Assembly: GCA_963728975.1 (NCBI GenBank)
Contig: CAVSMF010000002.1
Location: forward strand, 1 to 64,000
Source of the DNA: DATFCK01 sp963728975
Lineage (GTDB): Bacteria; Verrucomicrobiota; Verrucomicrobiia; Chthoniobacterales; UBA10450
Reading direction: 5' to 3'
Length of the DNA stretch: 64,000 bases
Positions within the stretch are counted from its first letter, which is position 1. The number at the start of each line of letters is the position of its first letter. The notes under the pieces were generated by a model. The model was not told where the DNA came from. It saw nothing but the letters and a program-made list of their open reading frames with translations, and did not search any database. Below are positions 54,807-64,000 of this stretch, one piece after another. Made by a program: the position numbers and the translations under genes.

Positions 54807-56768
54807 ATGTCGCGCAGACGCCTTGCCATCGCCTTGCTGCTTACGGCAATTTGCGTTTCCGGAGCGATACTGCTCGATCTCGCGCGACCGAGTTATTACC
54901 TCCAGGTTGAATATCGGCTCCGCGACCTGATCTCACGAGCCGGCCGGACCGCCCCGCCGAATCCCGATCTCGTTTTCCTCGCCATCGACTCCGATTCGGT
55001 GACCCTCGATCCCGAGCTCGATATTCAGAGACTGTTTTCCTCGAGCGCGGCCGAGCCTGAATGCAGGCGCGCTCTTGAGATGATGGCCAAAGGTTGGCCG
55101 TGGAATCGCGAAGTTTACGCAATGATTTTGAAGCGGCTTGCCCAGGCGGGGGCGAAGGTAGTTGCGTTCGACTGCCTCTTTCCCGGGCCTGGCCCGGGCG
55201 ACGATGCCTTGCGGGCGGCCCTTGATCGATTTCAGTCGCAGGTTGTCGTTGGAAGCAATTTCGTTACTGCGACACAAGTCGGCCGGTCCGGGCGGATTCC
55301 TTCCAGTTACGATCTGCCGACCGAGACGCTTATTTCGCGCGCTCCAGCGCCGGACGATCGGATTGGTTTTACAAACTTCTTTGTCGGAGAAAGCAAGATT
55401 GTTCGCGGCGCGCAATTCCGAATTGCCTTTCAGGAGCCCGGGAAATCGATCGCCACCTATCTTTCTCTTTCAGCGCGGGCTGCTTCCAAGGCAGGGCATC
55501 CGGAACTTGTGCCTGACGATCTCATCGAACATTCGATCCGGTTCACCGGGCCGCCTCGGTTAGGCTTCCGTCCCCATTCGGTGTTTGAAATCTTTGTCCC
55601 TGAATATTGGGAACACAACTATCAGTCGGGCCAATTCTTTCGAGGCAAGATTGTTATCGTTGGCGCCGAAGGCAAATGGCAAAAGGACGAATTAGCGACA
55701 CCATTCGGTTCCATGCCGGGGGCCGAGATCCACCTGAATGCTCTGAACGCGCTCTGGCACCGTGACTTTCTGGACGAGCTCTCGCTTCTGGCCCGCGACG
55801 CCGTATCGATAGGGGCGGGTATCCTCGGAGCCGCTTTTTGCCTAACCATTCGGTCGCCCTGGCTGCGCTTGCTTGCCCTAACCGCGGCCAACGCCATCAC
55901 TCCTTATTGCCTTCTCTGGGTTTATAATCATCAGGGCGTTTATCTGCCTTGCATTGCCCCCGTTCTCGCGTTGAACACGACCGTTTTGTTGGGTCTGGTT
56001 TCGGATTTTGCATTCGAGCGCATCGAAAAGGCCGGACTGCGATCGACCCTGGAGCAGAGAGACGATCTCACCCACATGATCATCCACGATCTGCGTTCGC
56101 CATTGACAGTCGTTAAAGGCTACGTCGATGCCCTGGCTCACATGGCCTCGGGGAAACTGACGACCGACGAAGCCAAATGCGTCTCCGAAGCGCAACGCGG
56201 AGCGGACGATCTCCGCGATATGATTACCACCTTGTTGGACGTGGGTCGATTGGAGGCGGGTGAAATGCCCCTTCGATTGCAGCGGCACGATCTCGGGCAG
56301 ATTGCGGCCAAAGCGACGGCGCGGTTCCGGCCCGTGTTGCAGGAGCGAACCCTGACTTGTGAAACAGCAATAGAATCGGCTACGGCAAGTTGCGACGCCG
56401 ATGTCATTCGCCGGGTTTTGGAAAATTTAATCAGCAACGCAATCAAATTCACAAAATCAGATGGAATAATAATTGTGGGGGTGGAGGGTGACGACGCAAA
56501 CATTGCCATATCGGTAAGTGATAATGGCGAAGGGATACCGCCGGAGCAGCACGCCCGGATTTTCGAAAAATTCGGTCAGACTAGCAGTGGCAGCGAGCGT
56601 CGGCATTCGACGGGAATCGGCCTGGCATTTTGCCGTCTCGCGGTGGAAGGGCACGGTGGAAAGATCGGGGTTGAGAGCAAGCCCGGAGAAGGAAGCAGAT
56701 TCTGGTTTACTTTGCCCATCGGCAGCCGGTTAGAACGACAATCTCCGGAGATGCAAGTTCGCTCCTAG
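54807..56768 (+). CDS. CHASE2-domain sensor histidine kinase
   Basis: This is a 653-aa protein. N-terminal membrane span (IALLLTAICVSGAILLDLA), extracytoplasmic CHASE2 sensor domain (about 40-310; PNPDLVFLAIDSDSVTLDPE, WPWNREVYAMILKRLAQAGA), three more spans (about 320-390), then HisKA with MIIHDLRSPLTVVKGYVDAL (phospho-accepting His) and HATPase_c (NLISNAIKFT, SVSDNGEGIPPEQHARIFEK, STGIGLAFCRLAVEGHGG). No response regulator is next to it. It is divergent from the beta-barrel and FecR genes; the ATG at 54807 is chosen over upstream starts that overlap the divergent gene. Confidence 0.92.
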   Translation: MSRRRLAIALLLTAICVSGAILLDLARPSYYLQVEYRLRDLISRAGRTAPPNPDLVFLAIDSDSVTLDPELDIQRLFSSSAAEPECRRALEMMAKGWPWNREVYAMILKRLAQAGAKVVAFDCLFPGPGPGDDALRAALDRFQSQVVVGSNFVTATQVGRSGRIPSSYDLPTETLISRAPAPDDRIGFTNFFVGESKIVRGAQFRIAFQEPGKSIATYLSLSARAASKAGHPELVPDDLIEHSIRFTGPPRLGFRPHSVFEIFVPEYWEHNYQSGQFFRGKIVIVGAEGKWQKDELATPFGSMPGAEIHLNALNALWHRDFLDELSLLARDAVSIGAGILGAAFCLTIRSPWLRLLALTAANAITPYCLLWVYNHQGVYLPCIAPVLALNTTVLLGLVSDFAFERIEKAGLRSTLEQRDDLTHMIIHDLRSPLTVVKGYVDALAHMASGKLTTDEAKCVSEAQRGADDLRDMITTLLDVGRLEAGEMPLRLQRHDLGQIAAKATARFRPVLQERTLTCETAIESATASCDADVIRRVLENLISNAIKFTKSDGIIIVGVEGDDANIAISVSDNGEGIPPEQHARIFEKFGQTSSGSERRHSTGIGLAFCRLAVEGHGGKIGVESKPGEGSRFWFTLPIGSRLERQSPEMQVRS

Positions 56769-56977
56769 ATGGTTGACCCTCGTCGGTTGACCGTTGGATT
56801 CGAACGGGCCGCGCCCGAATTCTTTCGGAATTGGAATCCGGTGGCGCCTCGCACCGGTTGTTAAAACCGGGTAGCCAAGCCGCATTGTCCGCCCGAGCGG
56901 GCGATTCACCTTCAAAGCCTTGAAATTCTGTTTTAATGTTCGTCCTTGATTAAAGATTCGGTCGCCGCTTCTCTTGG
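56769..56977. other. Intergenic region with hairpins before the nuo genes
   Basis: No gene is seen. CCGGTT...AAACCGG (about 56857-56872) and CGCCCGAGCGGGCG (about 56890-56903) form hairpins without a T-run. Promoter boxes for nuoH could not be read with confidence. Confidence 0.5.
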
Positions 56978-58175
56978 ATGAAGATGAAGGGCGGTTTTCT
57001 CGACCAGATCTTTGTGCACGGAAAGCAATGGCTGTTGTCCTGGTTGGCGGGCGCGCCCGACTGGCTGGTCCAGGTTGTATCGGCGCTGATTAATATCGCC
57101 TCCCTTCTGGCCGTGTTTCTCACCCTGTTTGCCTTGATCTCCGTCCTGGAACGAAAAATCCTGGCCCGGATTCAAAATCGATACGGACCGAACCGCGTCG
57201 GCCCGTTTGGTCTGTTCCAACCGGTCGCCGACGGAATCAAAATGTTGATCAAGGAGGATATTGTCCCGGACCGGGCGGACAAGATCGTCCATTTCATCGC
57301 CCCGATTATGATTGCGGGGACGGCTATTTTGACGCTCAGCGTGATTCCGTATGGACGTAATATGACGCCGTTGGCGATTGATGGCGGGATCCTGTTTTTC
57401 TTCGCGATCGGTTCCACAACCGAGCTCGGTGTTTTCATGGCGGGGTGGGGGAGCAATAACAAATTCTCGATGCTGGGGGCGATGCGGGCCATTGCCCAAA
57501 TGGTGAGTTACGAATTACCGCTCATCATCACCACTCTGCCCGTGGTGATGGTAGTCGGCTCGCTTTCGCCGGATAGAATCGTTGCCGCGCAGGGAGGTTA
57601 CAGCTCTTGGAATTGTGCCGCATTGGTTTGTGACGACACCTTGGGGCGCGGTTGCCTTCATCTTGTTTTTTGTTTCCGGACTGGTTGAATCCAACCGCAC
57701 TCCGTTTGACGTCCCGGAGGGCGAATCGGAAATCGTGGCCGGCCACATGACGGAATATTCAGGATTCAAGTACGCCACCTTTTTCATGGCGGAATATTTT
57801 GGAATGTTTGCCGTGAGCGGATTGGCGGTGACTCTGTTTTTGGGCGGATGGCATGCCCCGATCCGCATTCTCGATATCGTCCCGTCTTATCTCTGGTTTT
57901 TCGCCAAGCTCAGCGTTCTTTTGTTCGTCTTTATCTGGATTCGTGGAACGCTGCCCCGCACCCGGGTCGATCAGGTCATGAACTTCGCCTGGAAATTCAT
58001 GCTGCCGATGGCGTTTACTTGTGTGATTGCCGCGGCGGTCTGGCACTACGCCGGACGGAGGTTCTCCGGTTGGTTCTCCTCTCTCGGGGTGATTGCGCTG
58101 GTATATATCACGCTGTCGACGTTTCTCGGCACCCGAAGAAGATTCGCGGCGCGCACCTATCGGTTTGCCGAATGA
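56978..58175 (+). CDS. nuoH: NADH-quinone oxidoreductase subunit H, with one frameshift
   Basis: This is the membrane subunit at the quinone site of complex I. The first part (56978 to about 57600) has LISVLERKILARIQNRYGPN, GPFGLFQPVADGIKMLIKED and MGAMRAIAQMVSYELPLIIT-like sequence (LGAMRAIAQMVSYELPLIIT). The second part, in the next frame, continues LGIVPHWFVTTPWGAVAFIL, VESNRTPFDVPEGESEIVAG, GGWHAPIRILDIVPSYLWFF. One extra base near 57,595-57,605 (AGCTCTTGGAATT; AGCCTTGGAATT would restore frame) separates them. The rebuilt protein of about 398 aa is complete and normal, so a sequence error is likely. The stop overlaps the nuoJ start. Confidence 0.85.
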
Positions 58176-58657
58176 ACAGCGTTGCCTTTGCCGCTATTTC
58201 GATTCTGACTCTCGCGGCGGCGTTGGCGGCGGCATCGTTGCGGAGGCTGATCCACGCCGCCCTGAGTCTGGTGGTGGCATTTGCCGGTATCGCTTCGTTT
58301 TATTTCTTGCTCGGCGCTGAGTTTGTCGGGCTGGTCCAGGTCTTTGTCTACGTCGGCGCCGTCGCCGTCTTGATCGTTTTCACGATTCTGCTGACTCGCC
58401 GCGACGTGGGAAAAGACCGCCGGTTTCACTGGGCCAGCTTGATCGTGGCAGCTGTGGTCTTCGCCGGTCTGCTCTGGGCCATTCTGGGCACGCCTTCTCT
58501 GTCGGGAACCGTGGCTCAACCAACCGCCCAGCTAACCGTGAAGCGAATTGGGCAAGTGCTCATGACCGATTATGTCTGGCCGCTGCAATGTGTAGGTGTG
58601 CTCCTGACCGCCGCCCTGATCGGCGCAATCATTCTGGTGATGGATGAAGACCGTTAA
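58172..58657 (+). CDS. nuoJ: NADH-quinone oxidoreductase subunit J
   Basis: This is a 161-aa five-span subunit of the complex I membrane arm. RRLIHAALSLVVAFAGIASF, YFLLGAEFVGLVQVFVYVGA (pi-bulge helix 3 region) and VAVLIVFTILLTRRD are typical, followed by a polar loop and the last span VGVLLTAALIGAIILVMDED. ATG overlaps the nuoH stop (ATGA). nuoI, normally between H and J, is absent here. Confidence 0.93.
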   Translation: MNSVAFAAISILTLAAALAAASLRRLIHAALSLVVAFAGIASFYFLLGAEFVGLVQVFVYVGAVAVLIVFTILLTRRDVGKDRRFHWASLIVAAVVFAGLLWAILGTPSLSGTVAQPTAQLTVKRIGQVLMTDYVWPLQCVGVLLTAALIGAIILVMDEDR

Positions 58658-58720
58658 CCAAGTTACAAAGATAGCTTCATTTTTAACAACGTATCCGTTT
58701 TAACTTTGTAACCGTTGTCC

Positions 58721-59035
58721 ATGGTTATCACCCTTCAGCATTTTCTGATTGTTTCGGCCGCGCTCTTTTGCATCGGCCTGCTTGCCGCTCTTAGCCGGCG
58801 CAACGCCATCTTCATTTTGATTGGCATCGAGCTGATGCTGGCCGCGGCGAACCTGAATTTCATCGCCTTTTGGCGGTTCGGTCCCCAACCCCAACCGCCT
58901 ACCGGCGTTATGGTCGCAATTTTTGCCATCGCCATCGCCGCGGCCGAGGCCTCGGTCGGCCTCGCTCTTGTCATCGCTGTTTATCGCCACTATCGCACAA
59001 CCAATGTCGATCAGCTCGATCAGCTCAGAGGATAA
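58721..59035 (+). CDS. nuoK: NADH-quinone oxidoreductase subunit K
   Basis: This is a 104-aa three-span antiporter-like subunit. LQHFLIVSAALFCIGLLAAL, NAIFILIGIELMLAAANLNF (with the conserved Glu of span 2) and VMVAIFAIAIAAAEASVGLA (second conserved Glu) are visible. The ATG at 58721 is used; the 63-bp gap after nuoJ is longer than elsewhere in the operon and somewhat AT-rich. Confidence 0.94.
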   Translation: MVITLQHFLIVSAALFCIGLLAALSRRNAIFILIGIELMLAAANLNFIAFWRFGPQPQPPTGVMVAIFAIAIAAAEASVGLALVIAVYRHYRTTNVDQLDQLRG

Positions 59036-59133
59036 ATGAAGGACGCGGCGATCCATCAACCCGGAAAGTTTTCGGAATTGAGCAACGTGCTCGGGAAAAC
59101 TTTCAAAGTCGGGCCTTCTCCCTTTTCCGCCCG

Positions 59134-61107
59134 ATGACTCCCTGGATTGCCAGCAATCTTTGGCTCATTCCCGCGATTCCGTTAGCGGCGTCGTTGGTCA
59201 TTCTTGCTCTCGCCAACTCGCGGCGGAAACCAGCGGTCTTCCTCGCCGTCGGCGGCCAGGTCCTTTCCCTGGCGTTGTCGATCTTTGCCCTTCTGCCGAC
59301 TCTCGGAAGCCCCGGCTTCCGCGCCTTTCACAACTTGACCTGGTTCACCTTCGGCGAACAAGCGTTGCGAATCGGCTGGGTACTCGATCCCCTCGCGGCG
59401 TCCATGCTTGTCATGATCACCCTGGTCGGGCTCTGCATTTTTGTCTTCAGCGTCGGTTACATGGCTGAGGACAAAGATTTCACCCGCTTCTTCGCTTACC
59501 TTTCGTTCTTTTCCGCCGCCATGCTCGGGGTGGTAATCGCCAACAGTCTGCTTTTACTTTTTGTCTGTTGGGAACTGGTCGGGCTCGCCTCCTATCTACT
59601 GATCGGCTTCTGGATCGACCGCCCCAGCGCCGCCGCCGCCGCCCAAAAAGCGTTCATCACTACCCGCATCGGCGATCTCGGACTTTTCCTCGGCATTCTC
59701 TGGCTTTACCACGGCAGCGGCACACTGCTTTTTTACGATGGCGGCCGTGGTTGTTTGGAAAATGCGTCGCTGCTCGCGCTTGGCGGCAGCACAACTTTCA
59801 TCGCCTTATTAATTTTTTGCGGCGCCGCCGGCAAATCCGGGCAATTCCCGCTCCACGTCTGGTTGCCGGACGCGATGGAAGGCCCGACGCCGGTGAGCGC
59901 ATTGATCCATGCCGCCACCATGGTTGCAGCCGGGGTGTTTTTGGTGGGACGGGTTTATCCGCTTTTCTCCGCCGGCGCAATTGACGGAACCACTCCTTCG
60001 CTCACGGTGGTGGTATGGATCGGCGTGACTACCGCCATGATGGCCGCGCTTATCGCCCTCGCCCAGCCTGACATCAAGCGGATCCTTGCTTACTCGACCG
60101 TGTCGCAACTGGGCTTGATGATGGTTTCGTTAGGCGTGGGCGGAGTTGCGGCCGGAATCATGCATCTCCTGGCTCATGGTTTTTTTAAAGCGCTGCTTTT
60201 CCTTGGCGCCGGCTCCGTCATTCATGGCTGCCATCACGAACAGGATATCCGTAAGATGGGCGGTCTGGGCCGGATGATGCCGGTTACGTTTGTCACTTAC
60301 GCGGCTGGCATGCTGAGTCTCAGCGGCGTCCCATTCTTCTTCTCCGGGGCGTGGACAAAGGAAGAAATTCTGCACGCGACCGGGCATTGGCCGAAGTCGC
60401 ACCTGCCCCATTACCTGATGCTGGCCGGCGTCGTTTTGACCGCGCTCTACATGACGCGACAGATGGCCTACGTGTTTTTCGGCAGCAAGCGCGCCGCTTC
60501 AGAACATGCCCGGGAAAGCCCGCCGGTGATGACGCGACCGCTGATCGTCCTGGCGGTTTGCACGATCGGATTGAGCGTTCTGCTCACCCCGGCCTGGCCG
60601 TGGTTGCACGATTATCTTTTGGGCGAATCGCCGCATTTTCAACTTGGTCAATTGATTCAACCGGCCCTGTTCGTTTCGCTCCTGCTCGTCTTTGGAGGAA
60701 TTGGGATTGGTCTATTGATTTATCGAAACGCCGGAGAGACGGACCCGCTCGAACGGGCCCAGCCCGCTCTCTACGGATTTCTCAATCGCCGAATGTGGCT
60801 GGACGAGCTTTACGGCCACACTGTGATCGCGTTCAGCCGGTGGATGTCGCGTTTCTCCGACTGGATGGATCGCTATTTCTGGGACAGCTTGGTGCGAGCT
60901 TTCGCTGGAATTGGTCAGCTGCTCGGGATCCTTAGCAAAGGCTTTGACGAACGAGGCATCAACGCCGGAGTCGACGATGCCACCGGCGGTGTGCGCGGAA
61001 TTGGCCGGCTTCTCTCGGCCTGCCATTCGGGACAGATCCAGATTTATCTCGGCGCGATCGCTCTGGGCATGCTCGGGTTGTTGGTTCTTTACGCATGGCT
61101 CACCTGA
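59134..61107 (+). CDS. nuoL: NADH-quinone oxidoreductase subunit L
   Basis: This is a 657-aa proton-pumping subunit. Antiporter-like core: SFFSAAMLGVVIANSLLLLF, CWELVGLASYLLIGFWIDRP (key Glu), GKSGQFPLHVWLPDAMEGPT (key Lys), LAQPDIKRILAYSTVSQLGL, HGFFKALLFLGAGSVIHG (Lys). The C-terminal part with the lateral helix (about 555-650: WLDELYGHTVIAFSRWMSRF, WDSLVRAFAGIGQLLGILSK) is somewhat longer than in E. coli NuoL. The 13-bp overlap with nuoM shows coupling. Confidence 0.94.
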   Translation: MTPWIASNLWLIPAIPLAASLVILALANSRRKPAVFLAVGGQVLSLALSIFALLPTLGSPGFRAFHNLTWFTFGEQALRIGWVLDPLAASMLVMITLVGLCIFVFSVGYMAEDKDFTRFFAYLSFFSAAMLGVVIANSLLLLFVCWELVGLASYLLIGFWIDRPSAAAAAQKAFITTRIGDLGLFLGILWLYHGSGTLLFYDGGRGCLENASLLALGGSTTFIALLIFCGAAGKSGQFPLHVWLPDAMEGPTPVSALIHAATMVAAGVFLVGRVYPLFSAGAIDGTTPSLTVVVWIGVTTAMMAALIALAQPDIKRILAYSTVSQLGLMMVSLGVGGVAAGIMHLLAHGFFKALLFLGAGSVIHGCHHEQDIRKMGGLGRMMPVTFVTYAAGMLSLSGVPFFFSGAWTKEEILHATGHWPKSHLPHYLMLAGVVLTALYMTRQMAYVFFGSKRAASEHARESPPVMTRPLIVLAVCTIGLSVLLTPAWPWLHDYLLGESPHFQLGQLIQPALFVSLLLVFGGIGIGLLIYRNAGETDPLERAQPALYGFLNRRMWLDELYGHTVIAFSRWMSRFSDWMDRYFWDSLVRAFAGIGQLLGILSKGFDERGINAGVDDATGGVRGIGRLLSACHSGQIQIYLGAIALGMLGLLVLYAWLT

Positions 61108-62567
61108 TTACGTGGCTCATTTTGGTGCCGGTGGTGGGGGCGCTGTTCGCGAGCACCGCGCGACCCAATGCCGCCCGCGTCATCGGCTTGGGGTTTAGCG
61201 CGTTTACCGCGGTTATCGCCTTTATTTTATGGCGAAACTTCGATTCGACCCTGTCCGGCCTTCAGCTGGTCGAGCGTCACACCTGGATTCCCGCCATTGG
61301 AGCCGAGTATCTTGTCGGGGTCGATGGACTAAGCCTGCTCCTGGTCATTCTTACCTCTTTGCTGTTCCCATTCGCATTTCTGACCCAGCGGATGAGCCCC
61401 GGGTTTTATGGACTCATGCTGGTAATGCAATCGGCCCTTTACGGTACTTTTACCGCTCAAAATTTCGTTCTTTGGTTTTTATTTTACGAAATGAGCCTGA
61501 TCCCGGCATTCCTGCTCATCAAAGTCTGGGGCGGGAAAAACCGGGACCGCGCCGCCATAAAGTTTTTCGTTTACACGTTTTTCGGCAGCGTCGCGATGCT
61601 GCTCTCCTTTCTCGGCATTTATTTTACCAACGGCACGTTCGATTTTGCGGCCCTGGCCGAGCTCGGCAAAAACGGGCTTCTTCATGGCAATCTGGTTTGG
61701 GTGGTCTTTGCCGGGATTTTTCTCGGCCTGGCGGTGAAGGTGCCGGTATTCCCGTTTCATACCTGGTTGCCCGACGCCTATGAAACCGCGCCCACCGGAG
61801 TGGCCATGGTGTTGACCGGAGCCCTGTCCAAAATGGGGGTTTATGGATTTGCCCGTCTGCTCCTTCCTCTTTTCCCTAACGAAATCAGAGCAATCGGTCC
61901 GTGGCTTCTCGGGCTGGCTGTTTGTTCGATTGTGTTCGCCTCGCTGGCCGCCTGGTCCCAGTCCGATTTGAAACGGATGCTGGGCTATCTCTCGATCAAT
62001 CATCTGGGTTACTGCATGCTGGGCCTTTTTGCCGTTGCCGCCGCGACGGCGCGACCGCTGGTCGATATCCAGGCGGCGTTGAGCGGCGTGTTTATGCAAA
62101 TCTTCAACCACGGGATCACCGCTGCCGCGCTCTTTTATTATGTCGGCCTGCTCGAGCAACGGCGGGGCTTGCGCGGCATCGATAATTTTGGAGGGCTGAT
62201 GCAACGGACTCCGTTACTCTGCGGCTGGATGAGCGTTGCGATGTTTTCATCGCTTGGCCTGCCCGGCCTCAACGGATTTATCGGCGAATTCCTGATCTTC
62301 AAGGGTTCGTTCGCCCTAACCGCATCCTTCACGGCAGCGGCCGTTCTCGGGCTCCTTTTCACCGCGATTGTTTTCTTGCGGGTAATGCGGGTCCTGTTCA
62401 GCGGTCCGCTGGCGGAAAGTTGCCGCGAGTTTTCCGATCTTCGATTCGGGGAAGCATCGGTGCTCGTTCCCGTGACCATGCTCATGTTCGCGGTCGGCCT
62501 GGCCCCGCAGTTTGTATTGAACATTTTCAACACTGCCGTCGTTCAGATGGCGCGTTTGTTCGGCTGA
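61095..62567 (+). CDS. nuoM: NADH-quinone oxidoreductase subunit M (first copy)
   Basis: This is a 490-aa pump subunit. GAEYLVGVDGLSLLLVILTS, FLFYEMSLIPAFLLIKVWGG (key Glu), AVKVPVFPFHTWLPDAYETA (key Lys), GALSKMGVYGFARLLLPLF, QSDLKRMLGYLSINHLGYC and FNHGITAAALFYYVGLLEQR are all present. It starts inside the end of nuoL. Length is normal for NuoM. It is followed after 71 bp by a second M-type gene. Confidence 0.94.
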   Translation: MAHLITWLILVPVVGALFASTARPNAARVIGLGFSAFTAVIAFILWRNFDSTLSGLQLVERHTWIPAIGAEYLVGVDGLSLLLVILTSLLFPFAFLTQRMSPGFYGLMLVMQSALYGTFTAQNFVLWFLFYEMSLIPAFLLIKVWGGKNRDRAAIKFFVYTFFGSVAMLLSFLGIYFTNGTFDFAALAELGKNGLLHGNLVWVVFAGIFLGLAVKVPVFPFHTWLPDAYETAPTGVAMVLTGALSKMGVYGFARLLLPLFPNEIRAIGPWLLGLAVCSIVFASLAAWSQSDLKRMLGYLSINHLGYCMLGLFAVAAATARPLVDIQAALSGVFMQIFNHGITAAALFYYVGLLEQRRGLRGIDNFGGLMQRTPLLCGWMSVAMFSSLGLPGLNGFIGEFLIFKGSFALTASFTAAAVLGLLFTAIVFLRVMRVLFSGPLAESCREFSDLRFGEASVLVPVTMLMFAVGLAPQFVLNIFNTAVVQMARLFG

Positions 62568-62638
62568 TCTTTTCGGGATGCCCAAACAATTGCCTTCCCT
62601 TTTAACATTGTGACTCAATTTGACTTCCTAAACGCGCC

Positions 62639-64000
62639 TTGAACATCGCCTGGACCATCTACATCACGTTTGCGGGAGCGGCTGTTCTGCTTTTTCTGCC
62701 GGGCAGCGTCGCGCGCTGGGTTGCCCTTCTGACTACAACCGCCGGGTTGGGGATCACTCTGGCTGCTTTCTTCTCCCACAATATCGATCTGACCCATTTC
62801 ACCACGGTGGTGCGCGTTCCCTGGGTCCCGATGCTGGGAATGGAATATCATCTCGCCCTGGATGGGGTCAGCCTCACCATGGTGCTTGGTCACCAGCCTG
62901 ACCGCGATCAGCGCCGTTTTGTTTTCCTGGGACGTGACCTATCGACCTAACGAGTTCTTTTTCTGGCTCCTTCTCGTGGTCGGCGGCTCCTACGGAGTCT
63001 TCCTCAGCGCCAACTTGTTTTTGCTTTTTCTCTTTTACGAACTGGTCATCGTTCCAAAGTATTTCCTGATCGCGATCTGGGGTTCGACTAACAAAGAGTA
63101 CGGGGCGATGAAGCTGACTTTGTATTCGTTCTTTGGGGGCGCGCTGGTTTTTATCGGAATTCTGGCGGCCTACACCACCGCTCAATCACTTGATCTGGAA
63201 CAGCTCGGGCGGTTTCCCTTCCCGGCCCAATTGCAGGTCTGGGCCTTTCCGGTCTTGTTTTTGGGATTCGCCGTCCTCGGAGGCATCTGGCCGTTGCACA
63301 CCTGGGCGCCGACCGGCCACGTGGCCGCGCCCACCGCCGGTTCCATGTTGCTGGCCGGAATCGTTATGAAGCTGGGGGCCTACGGTTGTTTACGTGTCGC
63401 GATGAACGTTTTTCCGGACGGCTTCCATTTCTGGAGCAAATGGATCGCCCTCCTGGCCGTAATTGGGATTGTCTACGCCGCAGCCGTCGCCCTCCGGCAA
63501 ACGGACCTCAAATTCGTCATCGGTTACTCGAGCGTCAGTCACATGGGTTTCGTTTTGTTAGGCCTGGCCGCGGCCAATTCCCTGAGCGCTTCCGGCGCCG
63601 TCCTGCAAATGTTCTCCCATGGCGTCATCGGGGCGCTTCTCTTCGCCATCGTCGGCCTGGTTTATCGACGAACGCACACCCGCAATCTCGACGATCTGTC
63701 CGGCATGGGACTCAGGCGGGCGATGCCCTTTGCCGCATTCGCCTTCGTGGTGGCTTCGGCGGCGTCGATGGGAATTCCGGGATTCAGCGGGTTCGCCGCC
63801 GAAGTTACGATCCTGATCGGCGCCTGGAAGACCTTTCCGCTTGCCGTTTGGATCACCGGAACGCGGAATGGTATTGGTGGCCGCATTTACCTTGCGGGCA
63901 TTAAAACGATCGTTCTTCGATTCCGCCGAGGACCAGGTTACGACTGGTCACAGCGCCGCGCTGTCAGGCAATCAGGAGTTTGAACCGATCAGCATCGCGG
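62639..64000 (+). CDS. Second NuoM-like subunit, frameshifted, continues past the window
   Basis: The first frame (62639 to about 62890) begins NIAWTIYITFAGAAVLLFLP and has GMEYHLALDGVSLTMVL. After one extra base (TGGTGCTTGGTCACC; TGGTGCTGGTCACC restores frame) it continues VTSLTAISAVLFSWDVTYRP, LFYELVIVPKYFLIAIWGST, GGIWPLHTWAPTGHVAAPTA, ALRQTDLKFVIGYSSVSHMG, MFSHGVIGALLFAIVGLVYR. A second +1 shift near 63,865 leads to MVLVAAFTLRALKRSFFDSA. The features are of M, not N. The start at a TTG or an earlier codon is uncertain. Confidence 0.8.

Noticed and set aside
56785..56880. tRNA-like sequence (TGGATTCGAACGGG resembles a T loop on the minus strand)
   Set aside because: The arms beside TTCGAAT do not pair and no acceptor or anticodon stem can be built.

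Overview
The window looks like a chromosomal segment of a GC-rich, Gram-negative, probably environmental bacterium. Outer-membrane-type proteins, many lipoproteins, a FecR/beta-barrel/CHASE2-kinase module, a Nuo-type complex I and REP-like intergenic repeats would fit the Verrucomicrobiota/PVC group. That placement is inference from gene style, not from a marker gene.

Positions 1-21,740 are a sedentary chromosomal integron. About 34 attC sites, mostly 123-131 bp and sharing nearly the same ends, separate cassettes that are almost all read leftward on the minus strand. A tyrosine integron integrase (intI, 21,772-22,881) is read rightward from the right end, with an attI-like junction at about 21,667-21,740. 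The array holds 24 recognisable cassette genes. About 22 of them encode exported, lipid-anchored or membrane proteins (two TonB C-terminal domain proteins, two related lipoproteins, an ankyrin protein, zinc-ribbon membrane proteins). No resistance gene or toxin-antitoxin pair is recognisable. Seven cassettes are copies of one 161-bp body with no convincing gene. Three or four cassettes next to attI look eroded or badly sequenced.

Four insertion sequences of two IS110/IS1111-type kinds sit inside attC sites, all in the same orientation and at two different fixed points (ISa at 1-1,570 and 2,536-4,096; ISb at 6,695-8,207 and 11,007-12,519). Each has a 370-410 nt non-coding tail behind the transposase. 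In ISb the tail can fold into a stem with an internal loop that carries the reverse complement of the attC core it inserts into. This fits a bridge (seeker) RNA programmed for attC.

Positions 22.9-25.1 kb are a repeat field: octamer and heptamer tandem repeats, four copies of a roughly 90-100 bp hairpin repeat, and one zinc-ribbon/TM2-like gene. From 25 to 57 kb the genes are ordinary chromosomal ones: sugar-nucleotide epimerase, 6-phosphogluconolactonase, MsrA, a sulfotransferase followed by a lipid-like block (two hotdog dehydratases, a methyltransferase, an acyltransferase), a GH15 hydrolase, a lipoprotein PIMT, ThrS without a TGS domain and with a repeat-derived insert, polyphosphate-glucokinase-like ROK kinase, aldo/keto reductase, ClC channel, an EmrAB/TolC-like efflux operon, TMEM175-like channel, TlyA, NAD kinase, and the FecR/beta-barrel/CHASE2 histidine kinase group.

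Positions 57-64 kb are the membrane-arm genes of complex I in the order nuoH-J-K-L-M and a second nuoM-like gene. nuoI is missing from its usual place and the second M gene runs off the window. nuoH and the second nuoM carry single-base frameshifts, all of the same sign, which raises the question of base-calling errors. No tRNA, rRNA or CRISPR array was found.
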